The notes under the pieces: generated by a model
Database searches by the model: none
Told to the model about the DNA's origin: nothing
The model's input: only the letters and a program-made list of their open reading frames with translations
Part shown: positions 62,917 through 64,000 of the stretch, one piece after another
How the letters are laid out: each line of letters starts with the position of its first letter
Numbering within the stretch: position 1 is the stretch's first letter
Made by a program: the position numbers and the translations under genes
Assembly: GCF_003555545.1 (NCBI RefSeq)
Contig: NZ_CP032157.1
Coordinates: forward strand, 1,244,546-1,308,545
Source of the DNA: Paraflavitalea soli
GTDB lineage: Bacteria > Bacteroidota > Bacteroidia > Chitinophagales > Chitinophagaceae
Reading direction: 5' to 3'
DNA length: 64,000 nt

Positions 62917-63182
62917 GATAAAAGATTGATTGGTTTTTTAAATAAAATTGGATTGTATTCGCCACCGGGCGAAACGTGCTACTAAGGGAGGGATTAATCT
63001 TTAACTTGTACAAGGTTTAAGATAATAGTACGGAGTGAAATACAGGTGCGCATACGGGATATAGAATAAGTCCTTTCTTATGTATCGGATTGTATAACGG
63101 TACCGGTTAAATAAATAGTACGTGGGTAAACGATATTTGTATTTATTTGACAAATGTAGGTTGCCCGTTGCCTTTCTAAAGC
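62917..63182. other. Gene-poor AT-rich stretch
   Basis: This segment follows the hairpin array's terminator on the minus strand. A minus-strand open frame continues through it to 63001, but that part is beyond a strong terminator and is not believed to be coding. No promoter box is convincing. Confidence 0.45.
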
Positions 63183-63221
63183 AAAAAAGCTTGAAAGCGA
63201 AGCCTGTCGCTTTCAAGCTTT
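63183..63221 (-). terminator. Rho-independent terminator at the end of the hairpin array
   Basis: AAAGCTTGAAAGCGA (63186-63200) and TCGCTTTCAAGCTTT (63207-63221) form a perfect 15-bp stem with a six-base loop. On the minus strand it continues into a run of six T residues (63183-63188). It is placed at the far end of the 21/42-bp repeats from ssb and looks derived from the repeat unit. Confidence 0.85.
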
Positions 63222-63466
63222 CATCGTGCGCTTTAAAAGGGTGGTCGCTCCCTTTTAAGCTTTGTGCCTTCGGCTGCAAGCTTTCGTCACTTCCTTTAAA
63301 AGGGATGATGTTCCCTTTCAGGCTTTCATCGATCGCTTGTAAAGGGATATTGTTCCCTTTCAGGCTCTCAGCCTTCCCTTGTAAAGGGATGACGCTCCCT
63401 TTCAAGCTTTCATCGCCCGCTTGTAAAGGGAGAGGCGTCCCTTTACAGCTTTTCGCGCTCCCTTTC
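63215..63466. repeat. Tandem array of twelve 21-bp modules (42-42-42-42-42 and two 21-bp units)
   Basis: The 252 bp divide exactly into units of 42, 21, 42, 42, 42, 42 and 21 bp, each starting AAGCTTT- or AGGCTTT-like. The 42-bp units hold a hairpin AAAGGGA-N6-TCCCTTT (loops TGATGT, TATTGT, TGACGC, GAGGCG and a variant TGGTCG). The array begins at the ssb stop codon (63465-63467) and ends in the terminator. Both strands are open in one frame: the minus frame reads repeats such as ESLKGNNIPLQAID, the plus frame KLSSLPLKGMMFPFR. Confidence 0.9.
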
Positions 63467-63797
63467 AAGCTTTTAGTAGCTCTACATTGAATAAAATGAT
63501 CTCGGTTACATTACGGAGAATGCCCTGCTTATCTATATAATCACGATTGATCAATTTGCCCTCTATGGCAATGTTCTTGCCTTTAACTGCATATTTTTTT
63601 ACAAGCTCGGCCAAATCACCCCAGGCAATGAGGGTATGCCATTGCATTTCAGTGGTTCTTTTTCCGGCAGTATTCCAATAGGTTACTTTAGAACCGAGAG
63701 AAAGACGGGCCCACTTTTTACCTGTGGAGGTAACCCTTGCTTCCGGCTTGCTACCAATTTGGCCAATGAGCTGTACCTTATTTTTGAGCGTGTACAT
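63465..63797 (-). CDS. ssb: Single-stranded DNA-binding protein, short paralogue
   Basis: A 110-residue OB-fold SSB: MYTLKNKVQLIGQIGSKPEAR, the tryptophan-bearing strands TEMQWHTLIAWGDLAE, then KYAVKGKNIAIEGKLINRDY and VTEIILFNVELLKA. It has no disordered tail and no acidic C-terminal DDDIPF-type tip, which the housekeeping SSB uses to recruit partners, so this is likely a mobile-element or specialised paralogue. Its start overlaps the SymE-like frame by 20 bp, and its stop abuts the hairpin array. Confidence 0.88.
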   Translation of the reverse strand: MYTLKNKVQLIGQIGSKPEARVTSTGKKWARLSLGSKVTYWNTAGKRTTEMQWHTLIAWGDLAELVKKYAVKGKNIAIEGKLINRDYIDKQGILRNVTEIILFNVELLKA

Positions 63798-64000
63798 GGT
63801 TGCTGAGTTTCTGAATTATTGTACTGAGGTGCCGAAGGTCATTGTCATTTACCACAGGTGGGTGGAGGCCGGGGATCACGATGAGCATGCCATTGAAAGC
63901 AATGGTTTTGGCATACCCATTGGGTGCAAGGCCTGCATTTTGCAGCCATGCCCCACGCAGGCTGAGCCAGGGTACTGACCTCCGGGGAGATATTTTGCTT
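63778..64000 (-). CDS. SymE-like toxin, 3' part only (start outside window)
   Basis: My reverse-strand reading gives 73 codons from the right edge to a TAA at 63778-63780. The peptide has VPWLSLRGAWLQNAGLAPNG followed by IAFNGMLIVIP, which resembles the SymE family pattern (strand, L-x-G-x-WL-x-x-AGF-x-x-G, then short strands). SymE-type proteins are SOS-linked RNA-cleaving toxins controlled by an antisense RNA. The start and any SymR-like RNA lie outside. The C-terminal 20 bp overlap the ssb start. Assignment rests on the motif alone. Confidence 0.5.
   Translation of the reverse strand, partial: SKISPRRSVPWLSLRGAWLQNAGLAPNGYAKTIAFNGMLIVIPGLHPPVVNDNDLRHLSTIIQKLSNHVHAQK

Noticed and set aside
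63215-63466. Possible CRISPR array
   Set aside because: The units are contiguous and degenerate with no unique spacers between identical repeats, and no cas genes are in the window.
63001-63468. 155-codon minus-strand protein covering the hairpin array
   Set aside because: It starts at a TTG overlapping the ssb stop and runs through a strong terminator; the part beyond it has no protein-like character. Only the repeat part is reported as a repeat.
63122-63490. 122-codon plus-strand protein KLSSLPLKG-type
   Set aside because: It is the complementary reading of the repeat array, whose period is divisible by three, and has no promoter or partner.
1-64000. tRNA, rRNA, insertion sequence, integrase or attachment site
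   Set aside because: I found no cloverleaf, no rRNA-like stretch, and no transposase or integrase motif in any frame.

Overview
The window looks like a chromosomal segment of a Bacteroidota, most likely a member of the Chitinophagaceae or a close relative. Evidence: two SusC/SusD pairs, TonB-dependent receptors with carboxypeptidase-regulatory-like N-termini, LytTR regulators, promoter -7 boxes of the TAnnTTTG type, few Shine-Dalgarno sites, and short repeats of the CCCTTCGAC..CAGGGTGAC and GTCATTTCGAACG types that are scattered through such genomes. The family-level placement is inference.

Layout. (1) 1-12.6 kb: an assimilatory nitrate/nitrite reduction block. It holds a partial NirB-like half-domain protein, a nitrate reductase fused to its own FAD/NAD and [2Fe-2S] electron-entry modules, a NarK-type transporter, an outer-membrane beta-barrel porin, NirD, NirB and, divergently, a SUMT/CobA methyltransferase for siroheme and a Crp/Fnr regulator with an N-terminal cysteine cluster. 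The block covers uptake, NO3- to NO2- to NH4+, siroheme supply and control. (2) 12.8-17.8 kb: a LytS/LytTR-type two-component pair, then a TonB-dependent receptor and a small periplasmic protein. (3) 18-22.2 kb: AraC and Crp-like regulators, an SRPBCC protein, a DJ-1/PfpI protein and an MFS transporter. (4) 22.3-30.5 kb: a TPR protein, an OmpR-type two-component system, a small lipoprotein, a universal stress protein, an MscS channel, NhaA and two small proteins, which reads as an envelope/ion-stress neighbourhood. (5) 30.5-36.9 kb: an EamA transporter with a divergent MocR regulator, a MacB/FtsX-like permease, and an Abi-family HEPN protein preceded by an unusual non-coding stretch. (6) 37.2-58.7 kb: a polysaccharide utilisation region with an esterase, a GH29 fucosidase, a GH2 enzyme, two divergent SusCD pairs, a GH78-like rhamnosidase and a LytTR regulator. 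A truncated globin and a seven-haem cytochrome are embedded in it. (7) 58.8-64 kb: secreted small proteins, an APH-like kinase, a zinc-protease-like protein, a fibronectin-III-like protein, a short SSB paralogue whose stop codon abuts a 252-bp array of 21/42-bp hairpin repeats, and the 3' end of a SymE-like toxin gene.

The stretches most worth a second look are the Abi/HEPN gene with its candidate divergent small RNA (35.6-36.5 kb) and the SymE-like/SSB/hairpin-array cassette (63.2-64.0 kb). Next come the self-contained nitrate reductase fusion and the candidate Crp/Fnr operator at 11.04 kb. No tRNA, rRNA, CRISPR array, transposase or integrase was seen.
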